DNA of 64,000 bases from Paenibacillus sp. MAEPY2 (lineage in GTDB: Bacteria > Bacillota > Bacilli > Paenibacillales > Paenibacillaceae), in NCBI RefSeq assembly GCF_000499205.1, contig NZ_AWUK01000010.1, forward strand, positions 1 to 64,000, written 5' to 3'. Shown piece by piece: positions 49,264-60,173 of this stretch (the stretch's first letter is position 1; each line of letters starts with the position of its first letter). The position numbers were made by a program, and so were the translations under genes. The notes beneath the pieces were generated by a model, which saw only the letters and a list, made by a program, of their open reading frames with translations, was not told where the DNA came from and did not search any database.

Positions 49264-49581
49264 GTGACTTTCGCCAATATGCCTAAAGAACTGGATGTAG
49301 CCAAACGCGCTAAAGTGATTGAATGGCTTAAAACCGAAGTGCTTGATCAGGTATCCCGATTGTTCAAAGCGTTATGGGAAGGCAGCACAACCCGAATCGG
49401 GGACAGTCTCGCCAGTTTGATGATGAGTAGTTACATATTGGGCCGCAGGCTCGGTATTCCTTTCAAGGATCTGGATGCACTGCTTGTTGAGAAATTGAAA
49501 AAGCATAAACAGGAAGGTCACCAGCTGGAAGACTGGTACCAGGATATTTCCGCGCTAGAAGATCACATGCGTAAGAGGTGA
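49264..49581 (+). CDS. MazG-like protein
   Basis: 105 residues if the GTG at 49264 (GGGGAGA just upstream) is used. The ATG at 49237 would add nine residues, but it lies inside a TATAAT sequence. The helical protein VIEWLKTEVLDQVSRLFKALWEGSTTRIGDSLASLMMSSYILGRRLGI resembles small MazG-like proteins of Bacillales, whose relatives cleave nucleoside triphosphates, but the EExxE metal motif is not obvious here. The four-base overlap with the following membrane gene implies coupling. Confidence 0.6.
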   Translation: MTFANMPKELDVAKRAKVIEWLKTEVLDQVSRLFKALWEGSTTRIGDSLASLMMSSYILGRRLGIPFKDLDALLVEKLKKHKQEGHQLEDWYQDISALEDHMRKR

Positions 49582-49586
49582 ATTTG

Positions 49587-50498
49587 TTGAAATTTAGCTT
49601 TAAATCAGCTGTCTGGAGCGTAGTCTATCTGCTCTTGCTACTTTCGCTGTTAACTCCTTTATCGGTTTTGGCCATATTTTTCATGATGATACCAGGAGTT
49701 ATTTTGTTTGCTTCATTACCGGTAAAATCATTTATATGGCATCTCGTCCCAGTGGCGATTATTTTGGTGGTGTTTAGCCCGATTTATCTGTTATTACTGC
49801 TTTTGTTCACCCTGCCCGCGATCGTTATGGGCAATGCGTATAAGAAAAAGAAATCGGCCCTGTTCGCCCTAATGGTTGGAAGTGGAGCCATGCTGGCCGA
49901 ATATCTGTTGCTTTTGTTGATTGGAAGTGTAATCTTCCAATTTGATTTGTCGAGTTATATTGATGATGTGGTTAGATTGACGATTGAACCCCTGACGAAT
50001 ACATCCAGTCAGATGGTAAATGGGTTTGTATGGACACCTGAAATGACTCAGGATGTTGCTAGGCAGACGCAGCTTATGATTCCGTTCGCCCTGGTGGTCA
50101 CGTCTCTGGTCATGGCTCTAATTACACATCTCATTGCACGTCCGATTCTGAACGTTATGGGCGTGGCTGTACCGAAATTTCCACCTGCGCGTGAATGGCG
50201 TATGCCGCGTGCACTAATCTGGTATTACTTCCTGGCATTGTTGTTCGAGGTGATATCCAGACAAAGTGATGGAACGTACTGGACCATGATTGCCATGAAC
50301 CTGTCGCCTCTGATCAATCTGGGCTTCATGATTCAAGCTATCGGCTTCTTCTTCTTTCTCTCACATGCAAAGAAATGGAATCCGGTTGTACCGTATTTGC
50401 TGGCGGCGGCAGTCTTCTTCATTGGACCGCTGCGGATTATCGGGATTATCGATCTGGCGTTCCCGCTTCGCGAGGCAATATCGAAACCAAAACGATAG
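49587..50498 (+). CDS. yybS: DUF2232 membrane protein (YybS-like)
   Basis: 303 residues from the TTG at 49587, six bases after AGAGGTG. About eight hydrophobic segments. It matches YybS/DUF2232, including VARQTQLMIPFALVVTSLVMALITHLIARPILNVMGV and the C-terminal RIIGIIDLAFPLREAI. The fold resembles S components of ECF-type transporters, but no substrate is known. The yybS-gdpP-rplI-dnaB order is conserved in Bacillales. Confidence 0.85.
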   Translation: MKFSFKSAVWSVVYLLLLLSLLTPLSVLAIFFMMIPGVILFASLPVKSFIWHLVPVAIILVVFSPIYLLLLLLFTLPAIVMGNAYKKKKSALFALMVGSGAMLAEYLLLLLIGSVIFQFDLSSYIDDVVRLTIEPLTNTSSQMVNGFVWTPEMTQDVARQTQLMIPFALVVTSLVMALITHLIARPILNVMGVAVPKFPPAREWRMPRALIWYYFLALLFEVISRQSDGTYWTMIAMNLSPLINLGFMIQAIGFFFFLSHAKKWNPVVPYLLAAAVFFIGPLRIIGIIDLAFPLREAISKPKR

Positions 50499-50509
50499 GG
50501 TGATGAGTC

Positions 50510-52498
50510 ATGCCTAAATTTCTGAAGAAACGCTGGCACGGCTACTATACCGTATGGGCGTTCATACTGCTGCTTCTGCTTGTTATGTCCGTGACCATCT
50601 ATAACTGGACGCTTGGTTTGATTAGTCTGATACTGGCTTCGGCGCTGGGAATCGTCATGATTAAGGCGGAGCTCGCGTTCCGTCGTGAGCTTAACGACTA
50701 CATTAATGGCCTGTCCATTCGGATTAAGAGGATGGAGGGGGAAGCGGTCAGCATGCTTCCATTCGGTATTGTGCTGTACAGTGAGGATCGTACAGTAGAG
50801 TGGCATAACCGCTTCGTCGCGGACATGTTCCAGGAAAAGACGATGGTGGGCAATCCGCTGCAAAATTTGTTTCCCAAACTTCCTCAACCGAAGGAAAAGA
50901 AGGATGGAACCAAGGAGTCGTCCAAGGAACTTCATGACGAATTTCAACTGGATGACCGTTATTATGGAGTCATTCATAATCCGCAGGAGCGGTATGTATA
51001 TGTCTACGAAATTACGGAGCTAGCCATTCTACGTGATAAATATGAGAATGAACGCATTGCACTGGGCATTCTGGTTCTCGATAACCTGGACGAGGCTTCT
51101 CAAGGCATGGACGACCAACAGCGGACTGCGCTGATTGCTCGTGTAACCAGTGAGATTACGTCCTGGGCGAAGCGGTATGAGGTTTACCTGCGCCGCCTCT
51201 CCTCTGATCGGTATCTCATGATGCTGAATTATAAGTCTTTGCAGGAGCTGGAGCAGAGCCGATTCGTCATTCTGGATGAAGTCCGGGAGATGACCGCTGA
51301 TCTTAAAGTACCGATGACGCTAAGTGTTGGACTGGCATTTGGTTCGGATACCATCAGTGAGATGGGAGAACTGGCTCAGTCCAGTCTGGATATGGCACTT
51401 GGTCGTGGTGGCGATCAGGCTGCTGTAAAATCTGGACAACGGTTGTCCTTTTACGGTGGAAAGTCCAACGCGGTGGAGAAACGAACACGTGTAAGAGCCC
51501 GGGTTATCGCCCATGCATTACGTGATCTGATGCAGGAGAGCGACCGGGTAATCATCATGGGCCACAAAATGCCCGACATGGATGCGATTGGCGCGTCTAT
51601 TGGGGTATGGAAAGCGGCGAGTCTCTACAATGTAGAGGCACGAATTGTGCTGGACGGGCCCAACCCATCCATTGAACGAATGATGGAACAGGTGAACAAG
51701 GATGAGAAATTGTCCAAAGCTTTTGTGTTGCCAGAACAGGCTACTCAGATGATGACAGAACATACGCTGCTTGTTGTAGTGGATACGCATAAGGCATCCA
51801 TGACCATGGAGCCGAAGCTGGTGCAATCCGCTACACGTGTCGTGGTTGTGGATCACCACCGTCGGGGTGAAGAATTCATTAACGATGCAGTGCTAATCTA
51901 TCTTGAGCCATATGCTTCCTCGGCTGCGGAACTGGTGACTGAGCTTCTTCAGTATATTCATGACAAGGTACAATTCACTCCGCTGGAAGCGACGGCGTTA
52001 TTAGCCGGAATTACAGTGGATACGAAGCATTTTGCACTTCACACAGGTTCGAGAACGTTTGAAGCGGCAGGCTTCCTGCGTCGTAGTGGTGCAGACACAA
52101 TTATGATTCAGCGGCTCATGAAGGAAGATCTGTCAGAATATATTGCTAAGGCAGAAATCATAAAGCATGCTAAAATGGTATACGGGAACATTGCGCTGGC
52201 GGTCACGGACCCTGGCAACAAGATTCCACAGATGATGATCGCTCAAGTGGCGGACACATTGCTAAATATGACCGACGTGGTCGCTTCATTTGTCATTAGT
52301 GAACGTCCGGATGGACTGATTGGCATCAGCGCGAGATCGCTGGGGCGCATGAATGTTCAGGTGGTTATGGAACGACTGGGCGGTGGCGGACATTTGACGA
52401 ATGCTGCCGTACAGCTTGAAGGAACGCTTGGAGAGGCAGAAAAACGGCTGACGAACGTACTGGCTGAAATCGAAAAGGAAGAGGGGCTGTTCGAATGA
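50510..52498 (+). CDS. gdpP: Cyclic-di-AMP phosphodiesterase GdpP
   Basis: 662 residues, ATG with AGGGTGATG upstream. Two N-terminal membrane helices (about 12-55) are followed by a PAS domain (about 75-175, a haem-binding site in homologues) and a degenerate GGDEF domain (SSDRYLMMLNY). The DHH domain has MGHKMPDMDAIG and VVDHHRRGEEF, and DHHA1 has GGGGHLTNAA. GdpP hydrolyses c-di-AMP to pApA, which sets potassium and wall homeostasis. It overlaps rplI by four bases. Confidence 0.97.
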   Translation: MPKFLKKRWHGYYTVWAFILLLLLVMSVTIYNWTLGLISLILASALGIVMIKAELAFRRELNDYINGLSIRIKRMEGEAVSMLPFGIVLYSEDRTVEWHNRFVADMFQEKTMVGNPLQNLFPKLPQPKEKKDGTKESSKELHDEFQLDDRYYGVIHNPQERYVYVYEITELAILRDKYENERIALGILVLDNLDEASQGMDDQQRTALIARVTSEITSWAKRYEVYLRRLSSDRYLMMLNYKSLQELEQSRFVILDEVREMTADLKVPMTLSVGLAFGSDTISEMGELAQSSLDMALGRGGDQAAVKSGQRLSFYGGKSNAVEKRTRVRARVIAHALRDLMQESDRVIIMGHKMPDMDAIGASIGVWKAASLYNVEARIVLDGPNPSIERMMEQVNKDEKLSKAFVLPEQATQMMTEHTLLVVVDTHKASMTMEPKLVQSATRVVVVDHHRRGEEFINDAVLIYLEPYASSAAELVTELLQYIHDKVQFTPLEATALLAGITVDTKHFALHTGSRTFEAAGFLRRSGADTIMIQRLMKEDLSEYIAKAEIIKHAKMVYGNIALAVTDPGNKIPQMMIAQVADTLLNMTDVVASFVISERPDGLIGISARSLGRMNVQVVMERLGGGGHLTNAAVQLEGTLGEAEKRLTNVLAEIEKEEGLFE

Positions 52499-52938
52499 AA
52501 GTCATTTTTATAAAAGATATGAAGGGTCAAGGGAAAAAAGGGCAAGTGAAGGAAGTGTCCGAGGGATACGCACAGAACTTCCTTCTGCCACGGGGAATCG
52601 CACGTCCAGCAACAGACGGAAACATGAAAACACTGGACAACCAGAAGGCAGCGGAAGACAGACGTAAACAGGAAGAGAAAGCAGAAGCGGAAGCTCTGGC
52701 TAAAAAGCTGGAAGCTGAAGTGACTGAACTAAAAGCAAAATCCGGCGAAGGCGGCCGTCTGTTCGGTGCAATCACGAGCAAACAAATCGCTGAAGCTCTG
52801 GCAGCGAAAGGTCTGAAAGTCGACAAACGCAAAATCGAACTGGACGAGCCTATTCGCACACTCGGCGTAACGCAAGTCACCGTCAAGGTTCACCCTGAAG
52901 TGAAGGCAACCTTGAAGGTACAGGTAACGGAGGAGTAA
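52495..52938 (+). CDS. rplI: Ribosomal protein bL9
   Basis: 147 residues. MKVIFIKDMKGQGKKGQVKEVSEGYAQNFLLPRGIA is the N-terminal L9 domain; a long charged central helix leads to the C-terminal domain GGRLFGAITSKQIAEAL. It is coupled to gdpP by an ATGA overlap and to dnaB by one spacer base. Confidence 0.98.
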   Translation: MKVIFIKDMKGQGKKGQVKEVSEGYAQNFLLPRGIARPATDGNMKTLDNQKAAEDRRKQEEKAEAEALAKKLEAEVTELKAKSGEGGRLFGAITSKQIAEALAAKGLKVDKRKIELDEPIRTLGVTQVTVKVHPEVKATLKVQVTEE

Positions 52939-52939
52939 G

Positions 52940-54301
52940 ATGGGCGGCGAAATGTTATTCGACCGGATTCCCCCACAGAACCTGGAAGCCGAACAGGCCG
53001 TGCTGGGTGCAATCCTGTTGCAGGGCGAAGCCCTGATTACAGCGATGGAACGGGTGCAAACCGAGGATTTCTATGATAAACCCCATCAATTAATCTTTGA
53101 AGCGATGATCCAGCTGGGCGAGGGAAACCAACCGATTGACCTCGTGACACTGACTTCGCTTCTGAAGGATAAAGGCGAGCTTGAGGACATTGGCGGCGTC
53201 AGTTATCTGGCGAAGCTGGCTCATGGTGTACCGACTGCCGCGAACGTGGATTATTACGCTCAGATTATTGAAGAGAAATCCATGCTGCGTCGCCTGATTC
53301 GTACGGCTACGCAGATTGTAAGTGAAGGATACACGGGCGGCGAGGATGTTGCGGCTATGCTTGGAGAAGCAGAGCGGCGCATTCTGGAAATTTCCAACCG
53401 GCGTTCCAGTAGTGGTTTTATAGCCATTCAGGATGTACTGATGGAAGTATTCGATCGTGTGGAGACGCTGCATCAGAACAAGGGCACCACAACGGGCATT
53501 CCGTCCGGGTTCATCGATCTGGACAAGATGACCGCCGGATTCCAACGGAGTGACTTGATCATTGTAGCGGCACGTCCATCTGTAGGTAAGACCGCCTTTG
53601 CCTTGAATATCGCTCAGAATGTAGCCATTCGGGCGCAGGAGACGGTTGCGATATTCAGTCTGGAGATGTCAGCCGCACAGCTCGTGCAGCGTATGATCTG
53701 TGCAGAGGCCAATCTGGATGCGGGTGTCATGCGTATGGGTGATTTCAAAGGTGATGAAGATTGGCAGAAGCTCACGATGGGTATTGCAGCTTTGAACGAA
53801 GCAAACATCTACATTGATGATACACCAGGGATTACCGTAGCCGATATTCGTGCCAAATGCCGTCGTCTCAAGAAAGAGAAAGGTCTTGGCATGATTCTGA
53901 TCGACTACCTTCAACTGATTAGTGGACGCGGTAAAGCCGGGGAGAACCGTCAACAAGAGGTATCCGAGATCTCACGTACACTGAAACAAATTGGCCGGGA
54001 ATTGGAAGTTCCGGTTATTGCTTTGTCTCAGCTGAGCCGGGGTGTAGAGCAACGTCAGGATAAACGTCCGATGATGAGTGACTTGCGGGAATCGGGATCG
54101 ATCGAGCAAGATGCTGACATCGTAGCGTTCCTGTACCGGGATGACTACTATAACCAGGAGACCGAGAAGAAAAACATTATCGAGATTATTATCGCCAAAC
54201 AACGTAATGGTCCGGTAGGCACGGTAGAACTGGTCTTCCTGAAGAACTTTAATAAATTCGTTAACTACGAGCGGGCACATAATGATGCCTTTGCCATGTA
54301 G
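52940..54301 (+). CDS. dnaB: Replicative DNA helicase
   Basis: 453 residues (named dnaC in B. subtilis). The N-terminal domain (IPPQNLEAEQAVLGAILL) binds primase; the RecA-like domain has Walker A AARPSVGKTAFALN and Walker B MILIDYLQLISG, plus ALSQLSRGVEQR. It unwinds the fork as a hexamer. ATG is at 52940; a second ATG at 52952 is also possible. Confidence 0.98.
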   Translation: MGGEMLFDRIPPQNLEAEQAVLGAILLQGEALITAMERVQTEDFYDKPHQLIFEAMIQLGEGNQPIDLVTLTSLLKDKGELEDIGGVSYLAKLAHGVPTAANVDYYAQIIEEKSMLRRLIRTATQIVSEGYTGGEDVAAMLGEAERRILEISNRRSSSGFIAIQDVLMEVFDRVETLHQNKGTTTGIPSGFIDLDKMTAGFQRSDLIIVAARPSVGKTAFALNIAQNVAIRAQETVAIFSLEMSAAQLVQRMICAEANLDAGVMRMGDFKGDEDWQKLTMGIAALNEANIYIDDTPGITVADIRAKCRRLKKEKGLGMILIDYLQLISGRGKAGENRQQEVSEISRTLKQIGRELEVPVIALSQLSRGVEQRQDKRPMMSDLRESGSIEQDADIVAFLYRDDYYNQETEKKNIIEIIIAKQRNGPVGTVELVFLKNFNKFVNYERAHNDAFAM

Positions 54302-54431
54302 GGGACAGGCACAGACTGCCTTCGATAGGGAAGTGAAATCGTCTGTCCCGAGATCAACCATTAGATCCCTATGAACTCATAAATACGTTGTGAATACGAT
54401 ATATAGCGTTGGATGGGAATACGTATTGTAT

Positions 54432-54480
54432 AACCGGGGTTAGCCGTCAAGCAAGTTTTGACTGGCTTCGCCGGTTTTTT
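54432..54480 (+). terminator. dnaB operon terminator
   Basis: Nested hairpin, outer AACCGG/CCGGTT and inner AGCC-GTCAA/TTGAC-GGCT, followed by six Ts. Confidence 0.85.
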
Positions 54481-54498
54481 GTGGCGGAATATTGAGTC

Positions 54499-54542
54499 AA
54501 TTCCGAACATTAAGGTTTTACTATATCTAATTGTTCGCCATT
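54499..54542 (+). promoter_or_regulatory. PurR operator (two PurBoxes)
   Basis: AATTCCGAACATT (54499-54511) matches the PurBox consensus AWWWCCGAACWWT at every position. The inverted ATTGTTCGCCATT (54530-54542) has two mismatches. The two CGAA cores are 26 bases apart, the paired-PurBox geometry of B. subtilis PurR sites. Confidence 0.85.
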
Positions 54543-54546
54543 TGAT

Positions 54547-54575
54547 TTGACTTTGAAAAAAGGGACTGGTACACT
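54547..54575 (+). promoter_or_regulatory. purA promoter
   Basis: TTGACT (54547-54552), 17-base spacer, TACACT (54570-54575), directly downstream of the PurBoxes. The leader of about 165 bases can form an 8-bp long-range stem (54637-54644 with 54697-54704) and a GGTGC/GCACC hairpin (54716-54730) four bases before the ribosome site. Confidence 0.75.
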
Positions 54576-54647
54576 AGTACTGCTGCGTTAAAGCAGCGAA
54601 AACCTTCCCTTGGATGTAAATAGAGGGGGATTTTCACTGTCCGTTAG

Positions 54648-56033
<1,386 letters not shown>

Positions 56034-56104
56034 GCAGTTAGGCTAACCCGGCAACGCTAAGGTAGACATTTACTAATTAATTTGCCTAAACGGGCACCAT
56101 AGAG

Positions 56105-56145
56105 CCCCAGTTATCGCTTGATTTTAGCGATGGCTGGGGTTTTTC
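56105..56145 (+). terminator. purA terminator
   Basis: CCCCAG-ATCGCT/AGCGAT-CTGGGG hairpin followed by five Ts. Confidence 0.9.
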
Positions 56146-56259
56146 GCGTGCCTTCCTGATATAATCCCCGAATTTCCGTCAATACTGGGTAACAGTAGAC
56201 TCATAGATCCTGAATATTAAATGTGATATGGGGTCGGAAAACGGAGGGAGAGAACGGGA

Positions 56260-57048
56260 ATGAAGTTGTTTCAATGGTTTATTAAAGTTGTACTTACCGT
56301 GATGCTGGTCAGTTCGTTGACTTTGCTGACAACCGGATTAATTGTTCAGTCATATGTAAAATCGCTGCTGGCGAGTTTCAATATTCAGTGGGAAGGCCAG
56401 CCTATGGGGTTAACGGCTATGTTTCAGGGGGCACTGGGAGGTAAAGCTGTTGAAGAAAAGAAGCCCGGAACGGGCACGACAGACCAGCCGGCAGGAGCGG
56501 AAGAGGAACATGTTCCGGAAGATGCGATATCTGTCATGGGCAATGGGACAGGGAGTGGAGAGTCCGGCGCCAGCACAGGCAACAACAGCACTGGACAGGA
56601 TACAGGCTCAGACGGGGATCAAGGGACAGGTTCAGGAACAGACTCTTCCGCTACCGGGTCTAGCTTAGCGGGCGGCTCTGGTACGGGAACAGACGCAGAT
56701 GCTGGCACAAATACGGGCACCGATTCAGGAACAGCAGCTGGCAATAGTACAGCATCAGGAAACGGAACAGGTACGAGTTCCGATGGTACGGCTTCTTCAG
56801 GGAATGATGAGATTGTAGTATCCCCGGATGACATTACAGGCAAGAAGGATAAGCTCCCGTTGGAGGAAAAAGAAAAGATATTCAGTCTGCTGATGAACAA
56901 GCTGCCTCAGAAAGAAATGCAGCAGATTTCAAGTGCCATGGAAGGTGGCCTGACCGAACAGGAGCTGCGTGACATTGAGCAGGTGATTTCTAAGTATCTG
57001 ACCAGTGAAGAATACGATAACCTGATGGAAGTCCTTCAGGCGGAATAA
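56260..57048 (+). CDS. Membrane-anchored protein with Gly/Ser/Thr-rich linker, unknown function
   Basis: 262 residues, ATG behind GGAGGGAGAG. Residues about 8-32 form one membrane helix. A low-complexity stretch (residues about 65-185) rich in Gly, Ser, Thr, Asp and Asn follows. The C-terminal 70 residues are a charged helical domain (LPLEEKEKIFSLLMNKLPQKEMQQISSAMEGGLTEQELRDIEQVISKYLTSEEYDNLMEVL). I do not recognise the family. The layout suggests a small domain held away from the membrane across the wall. It lies between purA and a wall endopeptidase, close to walRK. Confidence 0.75.
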   Translation: MKLFQWFIKVVLTVMLVSSLTLLTTGLIVQSYVKSLLASFNIQWEGQPMGLTAMFQGALGGKAVEEKKPGTGTTDQPAGAEEEHVPEDAISVMGNGTGSGESGASTGNNSTGQDTGSDGDQGTGSGTDSSATGSSLAGGSGTGTDADAGTNTGTDSGTAAGNSTASGNGTGTSSDGTASSGNDEIVVSPDDITGKKDKLPLEEKEKIFSLLMNKLPQKEMQQISSAMEGGLTEQELRDIEQVISKYLTSEEYDNLMEVLQAE

Positions 57049-57228
57049 ATCAAAAGGTTGTAGGAGCAGTTCGGCAATCCTTTGCTAGATATATATTCCA
57101 TAGAAATCGAACAGATCGTATTCGGGGAATTGAGGCTGAAGCAAATTAGGTTTCTAGTAATGAAAATGCAAAAAATGGTTAGCATATAATCCTACCAATT
57201 CGAGGCATCCTATAGCATGACTTTCATG

Positions 57229-57266
57229 AAATCCCTTACCAGAGATGATCTGGCAAGGGATTTTTC
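57229..57266 (+). terminator. Terminator of the low-complexity membrane protein gene
   Basis: AAATCCCTT/AAGGGATTT hairpin with inner AGA/TCT pairing and five Ts. Confidence 0.85.
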
Positions 57267-57459
57267 ACTTGTATTTTTATGAAAAAGAAAACACATTACA
57301 GTGGGTCTTAGAACCTAGTCTTAAAAAATGATCAAAAGTACATAGTATACCTGAAAAAGGGGCAATATGGGGAGAAGTATCGATCTGCCATCTTATGGAT
57401 AATACAGGAAAACCGTGCGTGGCGCGGCTTTGCGCTGTGATGAGTACAGTTGAAATGAG

Positions 57460-57476
57460 TGTAAAACCTGTGTTAA
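57460..57476 (+). promoter_or_regulatory. WalR box
   Basis: TGTAAA-ACCTG-TGTTAA matches the consensus TGTWAH-N5-TGTWAH in both repeats. A candidate promoter TTGACA (57507-57512), 16-base spacer, TAAAGT (57529-57534) follows. The rest of 57267-57641 holds no gene that I can support. Confidence 0.75.
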
Positions 57477-57641
57477 AGTATACGGGTGTGATAAAAGGTT
57501 AAAATTTTGACACTTTTATGTGCGCAGCTAAAGTCCTGATTTGCGGACACCCGAATACAAATATCGACAAGCATGGGACAGACACAATGGGTGATGTCTT
57601 GACAGAAATGCGAACTAAGAAGTGCTGAAAAGGAGAGAATC

Positions 57642-59174
57642 ATGAAAGGTTTCAGAGGCATACGCCAACCGGGCAAGAACCGGGAACACGAACAATCCGG
57701 GGAACACCGGACGGCCGAAGACAAAAACAACATGAGCATGTCCAACTTCAGTGGTAACAAAAAGCGCGTTCTGGCTTCGCGCAAATGGATCATTACAGCA
57801 GCATGCGGTTTATTCATCGCTGCATCGATCGGATTCGCAGGCAAACAATACGTTGCTGCAAACACCGTTCCATATTACAAAGTGATGGTCAAAGGCAATG
57901 AGATTGGCACCATCACGGATGAGGCGCAATTACAGAAATTATTTGCAGACAAAACTGAGGAATTCCAAAATAAATATCCAGAAGCGGAAATGGTGCTGAA
58001 CACAGACGGTATCACGACCGAAACCATTAAAGCATACAAGCCCGTAGTGAACAGCGATGAGACGCTGGACAAGCTCGGTGACATGCTGACTGCCTATGCC
58101 AAGGGTGTAGAGCTCAAGGTAGACGGTGAAGTGATCGGCATTGTGAAGGATCAGGCAACAGCTGATGCGATTCTGGAACAAGTGCAGAACCAATACATAT
58201 CGGCATCGGCTGTGCGCAGTTCGCTCAAGACGAAGTCGGTATCGGCAAACTCATCGAAGAAAGCTGAAGGGCCAAGCACAACGCTGAAGTCCGTTGGCAT
58301 CAAGGAAGATGTGGCAACAGATGTGGTGAAGGCTGATCCAAACAAATTATGGGATGTGTCCGAGGCGGTTAAAGCTTTAACCGTTGGTAAAGACGCGCCT
58401 GTAACCTATGTCGTGCGTGAAGGAGATACGATCTCTTCCATCGCTGCGAAATACGAAATTACACAAAGCGAGATTCGCCAACATAATCCGGGCATCAAGG
58501 AAACGTCGCTGCAAATTGGGGACGAGCTTACGCTGACGGTGCCAAAGCCAGCGGTTACCGTTAAATCGGTGGAGCAGGTTGTTGAACAGATTGAGATTAA
58601 ACCACAGGTGGAAGTACGCAAAAGTGCTGAGCTCAAAGCAGGCACAACGAAAGTGGTGCGTCCAGGTCAAAGCGGTCTGAAAAGCATGCAATATCGGATA
58701 ACGAAGGAAAACGGTGAAGTCGTTCAGGAGGAATGGCTTGGCCAGGAAGTCATCAAAGCAGCGGTTACTGAAGTGGTCCTGAGTGGAACCAAAGTAGTCG
58801 GTGAAGGTTCAGGCGAATTTGCCTGGCCGGTATCCAACGCTACGATGAGCAGCAGCTTTGGACAACGCTGGGGTCGTCAGCACAAAGGTGTCGATCTGGT
58901 TGGTAACCGTGATGTGAAAGCGTCTGATGAAGGCGTGATTACTTTTGCAGGACAGAAGAGTGGTTATGGCAATGTTATTATTATTAACCATCGTAATGGG
59001 TACGAAACACTTTATGGACACTTGAACAGCATCGGCGTTAAGGTTGGACAAGTCGTTGAAAAAGGCGAGAGCATCGGCGTAATGGGCAACACGGGTCGTT
59101 CGACAGGAACACATCTGCATTTTGAGATCATCAAGAACGGAACGGTTGAAAATCCGATGACGTACTTGAACTAG
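57642..59174 (+). CDS. M23 metallopeptidase with LysM and G5 domains
   Basis: 510 residues, ATG behind AAGGAGAG. A charged cytoplasmic tail of about 45 residues leads to one membrane helix (about 50-72). LysM (YVVREGDTISSIAAKYEITQSEIRQHNPG, about 255-300) binds wall glycans. A G5 domain (about 305-385) follows, then the M23 domain with zinc ligands in HKGVDL, YGHLNSIG and GTHLHFEI. It should cut peptidoglycan cross-links during growth. The WalR box upstream and walRK downstream support control by WalR. Confidence 0.92.
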   Translation: MKGFRGIRQPGKNREHEQSGEHRTAEDKNNMSMSNFSGNKKRVLASRKWIITAACGLFIAASIGFAGKQYVAANTVPYYKVMVKGNEIGTITDEAQLQKLFADKTEEFQNKYPEAEMVLNTDGITTETIKAYKPVVNSDETLDKLGDMLTAYAKGVELKVDGEVIGIVKDQATADAILEQVQNQYISASAVRSSLKTKSVSANSSKKAEGPSTTLKSVGIKEDVATDVVKADPNKLWDVSEAVKALTVGKDAPVTYVVREGDTISSIAAKYEITQSEIRQHNPGIKETSLQIGDELTLTVPKPAVTVKSVEQVVEQIEIKPQVEVRKSAELKAGTTKVVRPGQSGLKSMQYRITKENGEVVQEEWLGQEVIKAAVTEVVLSGTKVVGEGSGEFAWPVSNATMSSSFGQRWGRQHKGVDLVGNRDVKASDEGVITFAGQKSGYGNVIIINHRNGYETLYGHLNSIGVKVGQVVEKGESIGVMGNTGRSTGTHLHFEIIKNGTVENPMTYLN

Positions 59175-59192
59175 TTATATCGCAATCCAGAG

Positions 59193-59225
59193 CAAGGTTG
59201 GCAGTTGATGCTGGCCTTGTTTTTT
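59193..59225 (+). terminator. M23 gene terminator
   Basis: CAAGG-GGCAG/CTG-CCTTG hairpin followed by six Ts. Confidence 0.8.
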
Positions 59226-59450
59226 GCTGCTGTAAAAATTTTTCATTTTGGAGTACACATTGACCCTGAACGGGATGTGACGGTGCTTCAGGTATGTTAA
59301 ACTATAGACTATAGGCAACAAGCCATATGATATGGACGATAGTCAAAGAATGAGATAGAAACAAGTTCAACGAGGCTTTGATTCAAGCTTAATATAAGAG
59401 AGATAGACCGCTCACGCGGATCAAGCAGGATATAGGGGTGAAGACAGCCG

Positions 59451-60173
59451 ATGCAGGGGAAGATTTTGGTGGTGGACGATGAACAACCCATTGCGGACAT
59501 TCTGAAGTTTAATTTGGAAAAAGAGGGGTACGAGGTCATCTGCGCTTTCGATGGCATTCGTGCGGTTGAACTGGCGTTATCCGAGAAGCCGGATCTGATG
59601 CTGCTGGATCTGATGCTACCGGGTAAGGACGGCATGGATGTGTGCCGCGAGGTGCGTGCCCATCTGGAGATGCCGATCATTATGCTGACCGCCAAGGATG
59701 GCGAGATTGACAAGGTGCTCGGTCTGGAGCTGGGTGCGGATGATTACGTGACAAAACCTTTCAGTACACGCGAGCTTCTCGCACGGGTGAAAGCACAGAT
59801 GCGCAGACGGCAGAAGCTTGCCATCACGGCTGAGGCGCCGGAAGACGAGGAGAAGCAGGTCATGCGTTTATTTGATCTGGCATTCGATATGGATATGTAT
59901 ACAGCTTACAAAGGTGGAGAACCGCTGGATCTGACCCACCGTGAGTATGAGCTTCTCTATTACATGGCGAAGCATTCGGGTAAGGTCATGACCCGTGAAC
60001 ATCTGCTGCAGGCTGTATGGGGATATGAATATTTCGGGGATGTACGTACCGTGGATGTTACGATTCGTCGTCTGCGTGAGAAGATTGAGGAGAACCCGAG
60101 CAAACCGGAAACGATTCTGACTCGCCGCGGGCTGGGTTATCTCGTGCGCAGTCCCAAAAGCGTGGGGATATAA
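59451..60173 (+). CDS. walR: Response regulator WalR (YycF)
   Basis: 240 residues. The receiver domain has the acidic pocket VVDDEQP, phospho-acceptor Asp in [13 protein letters not shown] (about residue 53) and Lys in VTKPFS. The C-terminal winged helix ends [35 protein letters not shown], the OmpR/PhoB type. It controls peptidoglycan hydrolase genes and is usually essential. Its stop overlaps the walK ATG by one base. Confidence 0.98.
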   Translation: MQGKILVVDDEQPIADILKFNLEKEGYEVICAFDGIRAVELALSEKPDLMLLDLMLPGKDGMDVCREVRAHLEMPIIMLTAKDGEIDKVLGLELGADDYVTKPFSTRELLARVKAQMRRRQKLAITAEAPEDEEKQVMRLFDLAFDMDMYTAYKGGEPLDLTHREYELLYYMAKHSGKVMTREHLLQAVWGYEYFGDVRTVDVTIRRLREKIEENPSKPETILTRRGLGYLVRSPKSVGI

